Assembly: GCF_030812295.1 (NCBI RefSeq)
Contig: NZ_JAUSSK010000004.1
Span: forward strand, 310,001 to 374,000
Direction of reading: 5' to 3'
DNA length: 64,000 bases
Source: Luteibacter jiangsuensis
Lineage (GTDB): Bacteria; Pseudomonadota; Gammaproteobacteria; Xanthomonadales; Rhodanobacteraceae
Shown: piece by piece, positions 27,438 through 35,851 of the stretch
How positions within the stretch are numbered: position 1 is the stretch's first letter
How the letters are laid out: the number at the start of each line of letters is the position of its first letter
Notes under the pieces: generated by a model
The model's input: only the letters and a program-made list of their open reading frames with translations
What the model was told of the DNA's origin: nothing
Databases searched by the model: none
Translations under genes and position numbers: made by a program

Positions 27438-28262
27438 ATGCATCGCTGGATATCCGCCACCCTCCTGGCCGTGGCGTCGCTCGCCGCCACGGCGCAGGAG
27501 GTGCCGAAAATGATGTTCCTCGGCTCGGGCCACCTGGCCAACCACAATCGCGACGTGGCCAATACGCATGTGGAGGACGTGCGGACGCCGGCACGCCAGG
27601 CCGAGATCGAGCAGATGGTCGCGCGGCTCGCGGCCTGGAAGCCCACGCACATCGCGATCGAATACCCCTATGCCAAGCAAGCCGAGCTCGATAAGCGTTA
27701 CGCGGACTATCGGGCCGGCCGTTACATCTTGACGGCAGACGAAACCGACCAGATCGGATTGCGGCTGGCCAAACAGCTGGGACTACCGCGTGTCGATGCC
27801 GTCGACTGGAATGGAGATGCCCCAGGCAAGGATGCCGACTACGACTGGATGGCATGGGCGAAGGCACATGGCAAGGCGGACCTGCTGGAAAACACCGTCG
27901 CCCCGTGGAAAGCCACGGCGGCGAAGGAGACCGAGTACCTGAAAGGCCACAGCGTGACCGACTGGTACCTCATGTGGAACGATCCCAAATGCATGAATCA
28001 GGATCAGAAAGGCTATTTCGAGCTACCGCTCTTCGGCGACGACACCAACAATCCGGGCGCGGCATGGGTCGGCCAATGGTATGCGCGCAACCTGCGCATC
28101 TTCACGCATATCCGCGCGCTGGCGACGAAGCCAGGGGACCGCGTGCTCGTCGTCTATGGCGCCGGCCATGGGCCGCACTTGCGTAAAGACGCGGTGGAGT
28201 CCAGCGTGTTTGAATTGGTCGAACCGCAGCCGTGGCTGACTGGGAACGCGACCGCCAGATAG
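27438..28262 (+). CDS. Secreted DUF5694 protein, TraB/GumN/TIKI-like fold
   Basis: 274 residues from ATG 27438 (AGGGGA upstream); signal peptide HRWISATLLAVASLAATAQ. Two GX2H motifs, Gly29-Ser-Gly-His32 (MFLGSGHL) and Gly241-Ala-Gly-His244 (VVYGAGHG), plus Glu75 (IAIEYP), match the metal-site plan of the TraB/TIKI/EreA-like superfamily, in which TIKI proteins are metalloproteases. It follows lanM by 107 bp in the same direction. Because the exporter here lacks a peptidase domain, this periplasmic protein could remove the leader; that is inference. DUF5694 genes also occur elsewhere without lanthipeptides, so it may be a bystander. Confidence 0.8.
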   Translation: MHRWISATLLAVASLAATAQEVPKMMFLGSGHLANHNRDVANTHVEDVRTPARQAEIEQMVARLAAWKPTHIAIEYPYAKQAELDKRYADYRAGRYILTADETDQIGLRLAKQLGLPRVDAVDWNGDAPGKDADYDWMAWAKAHGKADLLENTVAPWKATAAKETEYLKGHSVTDWYLMWNDPKCMNQDQKGYFELPLFGDDTNNPGAAWVGQWYARNLRIFTHIRALATKPGDRVLVVYGAGHGPHLRKDAVESSVFELVEPQPWLTGNATAR

Positions 28263-28353
28263 GTGGCCAAGAAACCACCCGGACGAGCGGTATCGTCGAT
28301 CTACACGTCTCCGGGTATCGCCCGGTCGACAGCATGGAAGAGCCGAGCCCCAT

Positions 28354-29238
28354 CTACCTCAGCGGTACGGTGAACGATCCGCTGGGGTACTGCTGCGCCA
28401 TGAATTCCACGAAAGCCCGTACTTTCGGGCTTTGCAGACGTCGCGACGTATGCAACACCCAAAGCTCGACGTCATCACCCGCGATCCCCCATGTCACGAG
28501 GTCTCCGCTTTCGAGCAGGCTTCCCACGATCGATTGCGGCAGCAAGGCAACACCCGCGCCCGAGGCAACGGCATCGCGGACCATCAGGAGCGACGACAGG
28601 CGCAGCACGGGTTGCGGCTCGATGGCGAGCTTGCCATTGCGAACGGTCCACACATCGCCATCGCGATAGGTGGACATGACCACGGCCGGCATTTTGAAAA
28701 GTCCGTCCCGGCGACCCTTGGGCATCGGGACGGATGGCGCCGCGATGAGGACCAACCGATCCCGGGCGAAGCAACGCCCGACGAGGTCGCTGTCCTTCTG
28801 CGGATTGATGCGGATAGCCACATCGAAATGTTCATCGACCAGGTCGACGAAACGATCCTCCGACACGGTCTCGATCTGTACTTCCGGGTAACGCTCGAGG
28901 AATTTCGCGGCCAGCCCTCCCAAGGCGAGTTGCGAGAACAACTGCGGTGCCGCGATACGTAAACGACCGCGTGGCATGGCAAGCCCATCGCGCACGGCCG
29001 CGAACGCTTCGGCAACTTCGCGCATGGGCCCTTCCGTGCGCCCCACCAACAACTGGCCTGCGTCCGTCAGCTCCAGGCGTTGCGTGCCGCGCTCGATAAG
29101 ACGAGCCCCTAGCTCTTCTTCCAGATCGCCAACCCGACGCGACAGCGTCGCCTTGGATCGGCCCGTGGCACGAGCGGCCTTTCCAAAGCCTCCGTGGGTT
29201 GCCACGAGACGGAAATCATCGAGCGCATTGAGATCCAT
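28354..29238 (-). CDS. LysR-family transcriptional regulator
   Basis: 294 residues. N-terminal winged HTH (DLNALDDFRLVATHGGFGKAARATGRSKATLSRRVGDLEEELGARLIER) followed by the periplasmic-binding-protein-like effector domain (LRIAAPQLFSQLALGG, FDVAIRINPQKDSDLVGR, GAGVALLPQSIV). Unlike most LysR proteins the recognition helix has KATLSRRV, the variant of the subfamily that regulates quinone/NAD(P)H reductases. It is divergent from an NmrA-like oxidoreductase with a 156-bp shared control region, the standard LysR-target layout, so it probably controls that gene in response to an electrophile or small aromatic. Effector unknown. Confidence 0.93.
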   Translation of the reverse strand: MDLNALDDFRLVATHGGFGKAARATGRSKATLSRRVGDLEEELGARLIERGTQRLELTDAGQLLVGRTEGPMREVAEAFAAVRDGLAMPRGRLRIAAPQLFSQLALGGLAAKFLERYPEVQIETVSEDRFVDLVDEHFDVAIRINPQKDSDLVGRCFARDRLVLIAAPSVPMPKGRRDGLFKMPAVVMSTYRDGDVWTVRNGKLAIEPQPVLRLSSLLMVRDAVASGAGVALLPQSIVGSLLESGDLVTWGIAGDDVELWVLHTSRRLQSPKVRAFVEFMAQQYPSGSFTVPLR

Positions 29239-29267
29239 GGTGTCTCATATTTAGTACCAGGTGTCTC
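29239..29267. promoter_or_regulatory. Direct repeats in the LysR/oxidoreductase control region
   Basis: GGTGTCTC occurs at 29239-29246 and again at 29260-29267, 21 bp apart (two helical turns), immediately before the LysR start codon. Between them lies TAGTACCA. Such same-face repeats fit binding of a LysR tetramer, giving autorepression and activation of the divergent gene. Inference from position only. Confidence 0.4.
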
Positions 29268-29394
29268 GATTCTATGGTCTGTGTATCGAATGTGGAACCC
29301 TCTATCGTTTGGTTCGTACCTCACCGGTCGCCGTCCATTTCTCCCTCTGAATCCGTATTCCCCACCACTCGCTTAAATAACCGGAGTAATCATC

Positions 29395-30264
29395 ATGACC
29401 ATCCTCGTTACCGGAGCCACAGGCAATGTCGGCCGCCACGTCGTCGAGCAGCTCGCGAAGCGCGGCGCCGACGTCCGCGCACTCGTACGCGATCCTTCGA
29501 AGGCGAACTTCCCGGCAACTGTTGCCGTCGCTCAAGGCGACCTGCTCGACGTCGACTCCCTGCGGGCGGCCTTCTCGGGCGTCTCCACGCTGTTCCTGCT
29601 CAATGCCGTGACCGCCGACGAGTACACCCAGGCACTCATCGCGCTAAACATCGCCCGCGAGTCAGGCATCGAACGCATCGTCTACCTGTCGGTGATCCAC
29701 AGCGACGTCTACGTGAACGTTCCGCACTTCGCCGGGAAGTACGGCGTCGAGCGCATGATCGAGGACATGGGCCTCCACGCGACGATCCTGCGTCCGGCCT
29801 ACTTCATCAATAATGATCTTTCGATCAAGGATGTGGTCACCGGGTATGGTGTTTACCCCATGCCCATCGGCAGCAAGGGCCTGGCGATGGTCGATACGCG
29901 GGACGTCGGCGAGATCGTGGCCATCGAACTGCTCCGCCGCGAGCAAGCGGCCGAACCGCTGCCGCTCAACCGGATCAATGTCGTCGGCCCTGACACGCTC
30001 ACCGGAGCGGATGTCGCCGCGATCTGGACGGACGTGCTTGGCCGGCCGGTCGCCTACCTGGGTGAAGACATGGATGGATTCGAGAAGAGCCTCCGCCAGT
30101 ACATGCCCAGCTGGATGGCTTTCGACATGCGCCTGATGGGTGAGCGGTTTGTCACGGAGGGGATGGTTCCGGAGGCTGGCGATGTCGAGCGGCTGGTGGC
30201 GCTGCTGGGGCGGCCGCTTCATTCGTATCGGGGGTTTGTGGCGGAGGTTGTTGCGGCGGGTTGA
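29395..30264 (+). CDS. NmrA/NAD(P)-binding oxidoreductase
   Basis: 289 residues. Rossmann motif ILVTGATGNVGRHVVEQLAKRG (GxxGxxG, residues 7-13), then VRDPSKANFPATVAVAQGDLLD, VSTLFLLNAV and IVYLSVIHSDV; the catalytic Tyr-X3-Lys of classical short-chain dehydrogenases is replaced by a GKYGVERMIEDMG segment, as in NmrA/QOR2-like proteins. These enzymes sense or reduce with NADPH, often acting on quinones. Ribosome site CCGGAGTAATC before the ATG. Regulated, by layout, by the divergent LysR gene. The substrate cannot be told. Confidence 0.9.
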   Translation: MTILVTGATGNVGRHVVEQLAKRGADVRALVRDPSKANFPATVAVAQGDLLDVDSLRAAFSGVSTLFLLNAVTADEYTQALIALNIARESGIERIVYLSVIHSDVYVNVPHFAGKYGVERMIEDMGLHATILRPAYFINNDLSIKDVVTGYGVYPMPIGSKGLAMVDTRDVGEIVAIELLRREQAAEPLPLNRINVVGPDTLTGADVAAIWTDVLGRPVAYLGEDMDGFEKSLRQYMPSWMAFDMRLMGERFVTEGMVPEAGDVERLVALLGRPLHSYRGFVAEVVAAG

Positions 30265-30339
30265 GGTCTTAGGATGGTTTAGGTCATCGCACGCGGTGTT
30301 GATAGCCTGAGGATAACCGACGAGCCCCATGACGTTATC

Positions 30340-31668
30340 TCAGTCTCGCGACACCACGGCCAGGGCATCGCTCGTTGGCTCATTGGCCAAAATGAAGGCC
30401 TTGATCAATATCCGGTTGGACACCAGGATTGACGGCCACTGATGTGCCCACGCCTTGTAGGCACCCCATGAATAGCCCCGCTTCCAATTGCTGGCCATGG
30501 TATCCATGGACCGCTTGCTTGCGGCAAGGAAGGATGCTTCGATGGCGGTGCCTCTGAGTTCCAGGATGCTGGCCAGGTACACAAGCCATTTGGCCAGATG
30601 CTCGTATTGCTCCCAGGCGCCATCGTCACCCGTGAGTTTGGTCTTGTCGTCCAGCACGCGTCCCAAGGTTGCAACGACCTTCGAGTCATTGATGCTCATG
30701 CCCGTGGCGCCTATGGACGCCACAATCTCATAGAACGAATGCTCAAGCTTCAAGTACGCCGATGCATAAGAGACGTGCTTGTTTTGAATGACATTCCGGA
30801 TGTTTTCGACGGAGCGTTCCACCTTCTCTGCGCTGGGCAGGTCCGCATTGACCTCCGCGAAGAAGTCCACGACCTCCATTTCGTCGATCACGCGGATGCC
30901 AAAACAATGGGCGTAGTAGTCCTTGATGTGGGGGCTCACTGCCTCACGAGAGACCAAGAAAATGTTGGATCCGAGCACCTGTGCGCGGGAGAATCCCTTG
31001 TAGTCGCTCAAGATGGCTTTCAGGTTCGTGTCACCCAAGGAGTATCCGAGGATGACGACTGTGTTCTCGTGCAGGATGGTGCTCAGCTTGCGCGAAAAGT
31101 AGCTCTGCCCGTTAATGAAGCGGAAGTAGTCTTCCGAGGTCACAACCATGTTGTCTGGAGAATCTACCGAGCCGTGAACGTGGTACACCGTGATGCGCGC
31201 CTTGGAGCGGGGCACCGGGAGGCCTGGCGTGAGCGAGTGACACGCTTGGAGTCCCGCAAGCTGCTCGAGTAGCTTGTCGTAATTGGTCGTGATTGCGCTT
31301 AGCTCGTGCTTTGACAGGAACGCCTGAATAGGTTCGTTGCCTTTGCCAAGTGTCAGCCCGGACACTTGGGCGGCGATGTCGGTGTAGATGTCCCTGCCAA
31401 GCTTACGCAGTTCCAGCTGGAGCACCTGTGCGGCCTCTTCCATGGCCAGCGGATGCGGATGGTCGCGCGGGAACAGCGCGACCAGCAACTCATCTTTCTT
31501 CGGTAGCGGCTCGCAAACAGCCTCCAACAGGCCCTGCCAGGTGGGAGCCTGCCCGTCGGTGACCGCTTTGGAAAACCCGGTGCCGGTGAATAGGCAGAGG
31601 CGCCCGGAGGCGGCGGCATAAGCGATTTCGAAGATTCCGTTGGCCTTGGGCATGCATGCTGCTTCCAT
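30340..31668 (-). CDS. SIR2-like domain protein, probable phage-defence NADase
   Basis: 442 residues from ATG 31668 (AGGGG upstream); a longer in-frame extension has no similarity. SIR2-type NAD site: GRLCLFTGTGFSKAV (residues about 20-34), AITTNYDKLLEQL (Thr-Thr-Asn-Tyr-Asp), YHVHGSVDSPDNMV (His of the active site) and VVILGYSLGDTNLKAI. In defence systems such as DSR, Thoeris ThsA and prokaryotic Argonaute partners this fold degrades NAD+ upon phage infection. The C-terminal 170 residues are alpha-helical and match nothing I know; they could sense the phage. It is cargo of a tRNA-linked island, which supports defence. Codon use is less GC-skewed than the neighbours, consistent with transfer. 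Confidence 0.85.
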   Translation of the reverse strand: MEAACMPKANGIFEIAYAAASGRLCLFTGTGFSKAVTDGQAPTWQGLLEAVCEPLPKKDELLVALFPRDHPHPLAMEEAAQVLQLELRKLGRDIYTDIAAQVSGLTLGKGNEPIQAFLSKHELSAITTNYDKLLEQLAGLQACHSLTPGLPVPRSKARITVYHVHGSVDSPDNMVVTSEDYFRFINGQSYFSRKLSTILHENTVVILGYSLGDTNLKAILSDYKGFSRAQVLGSNIFLVSREAVSPHIKDYYAHCFGIRVIDEMEVVDFFAEVNADLPSAEKVERSVENIRNVIQNKHVSYASAYLKLEHSFYEIVASIGATGMSINDSKVVATLGRVLDDKTKLTGDDGAWEQYEHLAKWLVYLASILELRGTAIEASFLAASKRSMDTMASNWKRGYSWGAYKAWAHQWPSILVSNRILIKAFILANEPTSDALAVVSRD

Positions 31669-32256
31669 AATGATGCCCCTGTAGCGGCACGCTGTTTCAA
31701 TTCTTGACGGCGCTGGAGAGGGGTACCAGGCAGGCGGTGCCTCAAGCTCCCGGAAGAACACCCGATAACAGCAGCTCCTTTCCCACAAGGCCGCCGCGTG
31801 CTGCCCCTCCTTCGATCGCTTCTCGCCCGCCTTGACCAAGTTGCCTTAGCCACCGGCGTTGCCTTGATGTTGCTGGCCCCAGGACGATGGCTAGGTTTAT
31901 ACTTTTCGCGATCGGAAGCTTCCTTCCCATCTGGCGGTCCTCGCTACCTATCGCGAAGGTCATCGCCACCAGGGCGGTACGGCGGATCAAATGTCTGGCA
32001 GCATCGTGTCCACGCCGACGCTTCGCGCTGTCCCGCGTGCTGATCGCCCCATCTTGGCTGGCCGCTGCTTGGCTCGCCATGCTCTGGCTGGTGTTGCTCG
32101 CATCCCTCCCGATGCTCGCTCGCGACCGAGAGCCGAACGAACCGTGCTTCGTCTGGGCCATCCAGATAACGCTGCTGGTAACGCCCGCACCGATCCACGA
32201 CCAATTGAAGCTCGGCGGGGGAGCAGGTCAGTCGACGAGGACATGGTTGGTGCGCA
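31669..32256. other. Island interval without a convincing gene
   Basis: About 590 bp between the SIR2 gene and the integrase. A plus-strand frame at 31887-32330 (147 codons) could encode a small protein with one hydrophobic stretch (WLAAAWLAMLWLVLLASLP), but it lacks a good ribosome site, overlaps the integrase 3' end on the other strand and competes with an equally long minus-strand frame (31742-32161). Neither is supported. Possibly remains of deleted island genes. Confidence 0.4.
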
Positions 32257-33770
32257 TCAACCTCCCTCCTTCTGGCGCCTTGGCCGCAAAGGAATGGCAA
32301 ATTGCCCCCGCCTGTACGCGGGAACCTTGACGCACGGGTCGAACCTGGCGAGTGCGGTCACACGTTCCGGCAGACTTGGTGCATCGATGTAGAACTTGGG
32401 CAAAACACCGCCTTCGAGCGTGTGGCCGGTGATGCGGGAAATCGTCCCATGGCCCACGCCCGCCCGGTCGAGCCTGGTTGCAAAGGTGTGGCGGAAGGCA
32501 TGAAAGCCCATGCCGGGGTCGGCAACACCCCGCGCCTTGATGTAGACGGAAAACTGCCGGCTCATCTGCCTGCCGAACCCGTTGCCGTCGTTGTTTGGGA
32601 GGTGTGGGAATAATCGCTCGTGGTTGGCACTGCGCATGTCCTCGACAAAGTCGAGGAATCCAGCGTCCAGCAAAGGTTTCGCAATGGGGATGAAGCGGAG
32701 GGAGCCTTTGTTTTTGAGCTTCTGACCCGGCTTTCCCTTCCGGATGTAGAACCCCGGCACGCCGTGTTCCACGGCAATGTCATCGACATGCAGCTGGGAG
32801 AGACCTCGGTCACCCGCGCACCTGTGAACAACCCGATGAGCGGCGCCCAGAACCGGTGCGGGTATTTCGCAGACCATGCGGCAAAGGCCACGGGCTCAAA
32901 GATGGCATCGAGCTCGGCTTGGGTAAACGCACGCCCCGTGTCTTCATCCGTATCAAAACTCGACGCTTTGGCAATGCCCTTCAACGGATTCCGCTGAACC
33001 TTGTCGTTCTCGATGAGGAAGTTGAAGAACGCCGACAGGCGCTGCCGGTGCTTGCTCAGGGTGTGACCGGCGGGTGGTTCGACACCAACGGCCTTGGCCT
33101 TCCTGATGATGTCCCGCACGGACAAATCCTTGTTGCCGGGAATCTTCGACGCGTTTCGCGGCCAAAAGCACACCTCGTCGAAGAACAACCGGCAGTCGTC
33201 CGAGGTCAGGGCGGCGACCGGCTTGTCGCCGATAATGCCGGCAAACAGGCGAAGGGTATGGCGACTGTCGAGAATGGTTTTCTTCTCACTTCCCGCCCGC
33301 TCCAAGTCACGCACATGCACCCCAAGCTGGTGGGTCAGCATGTCTTCCTGCTTGACCCGGCCCGGGCGCTGCACTGCCGGACCTTTTGCTTGTGGGGACG
33401 CCGCCTGCTCGCTCGCCTCTCTCACGATGGCCTGGAACTGCCGAGCATCCTGGTCGTTGTCGATTTGGACGTTGCGGAGGACGGTGCCGTTGGGCAATGC
33501 GACCTCTCCCAGCGTGAGGTCACCGCGCCCACCGCTGCGGGCAGCATCCAGCGCCTTTTTTAGGTCCACGACATTCCCCTGTCTGAGTCGGTCGAACGCC
33601 TCGGAGAGTGCCACAGCCATGGTCTCGGCAACCAGCCGAGCGCGGTCACCTTTGACCATCCGGAGAGGGCGAACAAGGAAGCGGGAGCCAACGACGGGCA
33701 GCAGGTCCGCAGGCACACGAAAGCGGACATAGAGTCCAGCAGGCCGATGCAGAAAAAGGGGCTTTGGCAC
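32257..33770 (-). pseudogene. int: Tyrosine-recombinase integrase, frameshifted
   Basis: The N-terminal two thirds (33770 to about 32804) and the catalytic C-terminus (about 32800 to 32257) are in different frames. The break lies in GAGAGA at 32798-32803: removing one GA restores FTGARVTEVSQLHVDDI. The joined protein would be about 503 residues: N-terminal domain, SAM-like core-binding domain (about 140-260), then catalytic Arg (TGARVTEV), His-X2-Arg (FHAFRHTFATR), GHT and Tyr (LPKFYIDA). The gene begins 95 bp from the 3' end of tRNA-Gly, the usual integration site, and runs away from it. A 2-bp duplication makes it inactive unless it is a sequencing error or rescued by frameshifting. Confidence 0.88.
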
Positions 33771-33864
33771 GAAGGCGATACCTCAAACGATACCTTTTTG
33801 AAGGGCCGTGATGGGTATCGCTGATTGCCTGCAACCGTTGTGCCGCAAGGGCTACAAAGGAAGC

Positions 33865-33938
33865 TGGAGCGGGTGAAGGGAATCGAACCCTCGTCAGTAG
33901 CTTGGGAAGCTACAGCTCTACCATTGAGCTACACCCGC
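33865..33938 (-). tRNA. tRNA-Gly (anticodon CCC)
   Basis: Minus strand from 33938: acceptor GCGGGTG, D arm GCTC/GAGC, anticodon stem GTAGC/GCTAC with loop TTCCCAA (anticodon CCC), T arm GAGGG-TTCGATT-CCCTT, acceptor CACCCGC, discriminator T and encoded CCA (33867-33865). All four stems pair (one G-U in the T stem). It serves as attachment site for the adjacent island. A second copy of its 3' end marking the far island border was not found. Confidence 0.95.
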
Positions 33939-34073
33939 GTCGGGCATGGATGGTAATACGACAGTGGCGATGGGGGAAAGGTGGCGGGTGGCTGAACGCG
34001 TCCGTGGGTTCTTACGCCGGCTCCAGGCCCTGCGCGCATAATCCGGCGAGGGAATCCCTACGAGGGTCGTGCC

Positions 34074-34772
34074 ATGCGTCGTGCGTTTTCGCTTTCCATC
34101 GCCATCGGGCTCGCGCTCGGCGCGGGTGTCGCGGGTGCGCAATCGCGCACCGTGTCCACGGCCGACATGCCCAAGCCGGGGGTCAGCTACATTTCCGGCC
34201 CCTCCGTACCCGTTCGCAAGGACACCGTGAGTACCGGAAGCCTGCCCCAGCCGCCACGGTTCTATGCAGGCGGGCAGGATGCCGTGGGTGGCGATGGCTA
34301 TCGTGCCCCCTCCGGCTACGGCGATGGCTCCGTGGCGGAAAGCGGTTATTACTACGGCGGTGGCTATCCCCCGGGCTACGGTTACGGCTACGACCGGGAT
34401 GACCGGCGCGGACACGGGCACGACGGCCACGACAACGGGCATGGACACGACCACGACGGTCCGGGCAATGGTCACGACGGCGGGCACGATCACGACCATG
34501 GCCGGAACGGCTCGGTGAGCCTGGCCGCCCCCTCCGGCGGAAACGCCTCGGCCAGCGGAGCCGGCGTGAAACTGGCGCCGCAGCGGCCTGCGGAGCGGGA
34601 CAACCGCTGGCGGAATGGCTGGAATGGTGGCTACGGGAATCCCCAGCCGCAGCCTGGCACGGGCATGACGAACAGCAGGGCGCCGCTTCCGGGCACCGGC
34701 ATGGGATCGGGCAACCAGCCAGGGACGGGGATTCCGTTGCAGGGTGGTGGGAATGGTTGGCGGGGGCGGTGA
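34074..34772 (+). CDS. Secreted His/Gly/Asp/Tyr-rich low-complexity protein
   Basis: 232 residues with signal peptide RRAFSLSIAIGLALGAGVAGAQ. After about 60 ordinary residues comes a Tyr/Gly-rich part (SGYYYGGGYPPGYGYGYDRDD), then about 45 residues in which His, Asp and Gly alternate (GHGHDGHDNGHGHDHD), then Gly/Asn/Pro-rich repeats with PGTGM and PGTGI. The His/Asp cluster could bind zinc, copper or nickel in the periplasm; the rest is probably disordered. An antisense frame of 315 codons covers it, but the signal peptide and start context favour the plus strand. No homologue recognised. Confidence 0.72.
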   Translation: MRRAFSLSIAIGLALGAGVAGAQSRTVSTADMPKPGVSYISGPSVPVRKDTVSTGSLPQPPRFYAGGQDAVGGDGYRAPSGYGDGSVAESGYYYGGGYPPGYGYGYDRDDRRGHGHDGHDNGHGHDHDGPGNGHDGGHDHDHGRNGSVSLAAPSGGNASASGAGVKLAPQRPAERDNRWRNGWNGGYGNPQPQPGTGMTNSRAPLPGTGMGSGNQPGTGIPLQGGGNGWRGR

Positions 34773-34818
34773 GGGTCGTTGCGGTTTTTCCGGAAGGTGG
34801 GTTGGGTACAATTGGCGG

Positions 34819-35019
34819 ATGCTGATCACTCTTAACGGCGACGCGCGCGAATGCGCGCCCGGCACTTCCGTGTCCGCCCTGCTCGACGCCGCCGGTTATG
34901 CCGGCAAGCGCGTGGCGGTGGAGGTCAACTTAGAGATCGTGCCGCGCAGCGCGCACCCGACGCACCTGCTTGCCGAAGGCGACCGGGTGGAGATCGTCCA
35001 CGCCATTGGCGGCGGCTGA
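34819..35019 (+). CDS. thiS: Sulfur carrier protein ThiS
   Basis: 66 residues, beta-grasp fold: [58 protein letters not shown]. The C-terminal Gly-Gly(-Gly) is the site of adenylation and thiocarboxylation; ThiS then gives sulfur to ThiG for the thiazole ring of thiamine. A third terminal Gly is slightly unusual, as most end in GG. Followed 29 nt later by thiG. No TPP riboswitch is visible upstream. Confidence 0.93.
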   Translation: MLITLNGDARECAPGTSVSALLDAAGYAGKRVAVEVNLEIVPRSAHPTHLLAEGDRVEIVHAIGGG

Positions 35020-35048
35020 CGCCCCGCGCCCTCCCACGGATAGCCCGC

Positions 35049-35849
35049 ATGAACCATTTCTCTCCCGCCGCCGACGACCTGCTCACCGTTGCCGGCCGCA
35101 CGTTCCACTCGCGGCTGCTCACCGGCACCGGCAAGTACAAGGATTTCGACGAGACCCGCCGGGCCACCGAGGCCGCGGGCGCGCAGATCGTCACCCTGGC
35201 GATCCGCCGCGTGAACATCGGCCAGGACGCCAGCCAACCGAACCTGCTCGATGCGCTGCCACCCGACCGTTTCACCCTGCTGCCGAACACGGCCGGCTGC
35301 TACACCGCCGACGATGCCGTGCGCACCTGCCGTCTCGCACGTGAACTGCTCGACGGGCACAACCTGGTGAAGCTGGAGGTGCTCGGCGACGAACGCACGC
35401 TCTATCCCGACGTGGTGCAGACCCTGGCCGCGGCCGAAAAGCTCGTGGCCGATGGATTCGACGTGATGGTCTACACCTCCGACGATCCCATCCTCGCCCG
35501 TCGCCTGGAAGAGATCGGCTGCGCCGCGATCATGCCGCTGGCGGCACCGATCGGCTCGGGCCTGGGCATCCAGAATCGCTACAACCTGCTCGAGATCGTG
35601 GAGAACGCGAAGGTGCCGGTCATCGTCGACGCGGGCGTCGGCACCGCCTCCGATGCTGCCATCGCGATGGAGCTCGGCTGCGACGGCGTGCTGATGAACA
35701 CGGCCATCGCCGGCGCGAAAGATCCCGTGCTGATGGCGCATGCGATGAAGCTCGCCGTCGAGGCGGGCCGCGCCGCCTTCCGTGCGGGGCGCATCCCGCG
35801 CAAGCGTTTCGCCTCGGCCTCGAGCCCCGTCGACGGACTGGTCGGTTGA
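35049..35849 (+). CDS. thiG: Thiazole synthase ThiG
   Basis: 266 residues, TIM barrel. Makes the thiazole phosphate of thiamine from deoxyxylulose phosphate, dehydroglycine and ThiS thiocarboxylate. [48 protein letters not shown] (the Schiff-base Lys), [13 protein letters not shown] and [14 protein letters not shown] are all family motifs. The start ATG at 35049 matches the usual length. It shares an operon with thiS upstream and trmB two bases downstream. Confidence 0.96.
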   Translation: MNHFSPAADDLLTVAGRTFHSRLLTGTGKYKDFDETRRATEAAGAQIVTLAIRRVNIGQDASQPNLLDALPPDRFTLLPNTAGCYTADDAVRTCRLARELLDGHNLVKLEVLGDERTLYPDVVQTLAAAEKLVADGFDVMVYTSDDPILARRLEEIGCAAIMPLAAPIGSGLGIQNRYNLLEIVENAKVPVIVDAGVGTASDAAIAMELGCDGVLMNTAIAGAKDPVLMAHAMKLAVEAGRAAFRAGRIPRKRFASASSPVDGLVG

Positions 35850-35851
35850 CC

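Noticed and set aside
30265-30339. Second copy of the tRNA-Gly 3' end as the far attachment site
   Set aside because: No stretch resembling GGTTCGATTCCCTTCACCCG was found between the oxidoreductase gene and the SIR2 gene, so the island's left border stays undefined.
31742-32330. Overlapping frames on both strands between the SIR2 gene and the integrase
   Set aside because: They compete with each other, have weak start contexts and resemble nothing; kept only as a gap note.
34773-34818. TPP riboswitch before thiS
   Set aside because: The gap is only 46 nt and has none of the conserved thi-box elements.
33918-34865. Minus-strand frame of 315 codons over the His-rich protein gene
   Set aside because: It crosses the tRNA edge and the thiS start, and has no ribosome site. 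The plus-strand gene has a signal peptide and proper start.
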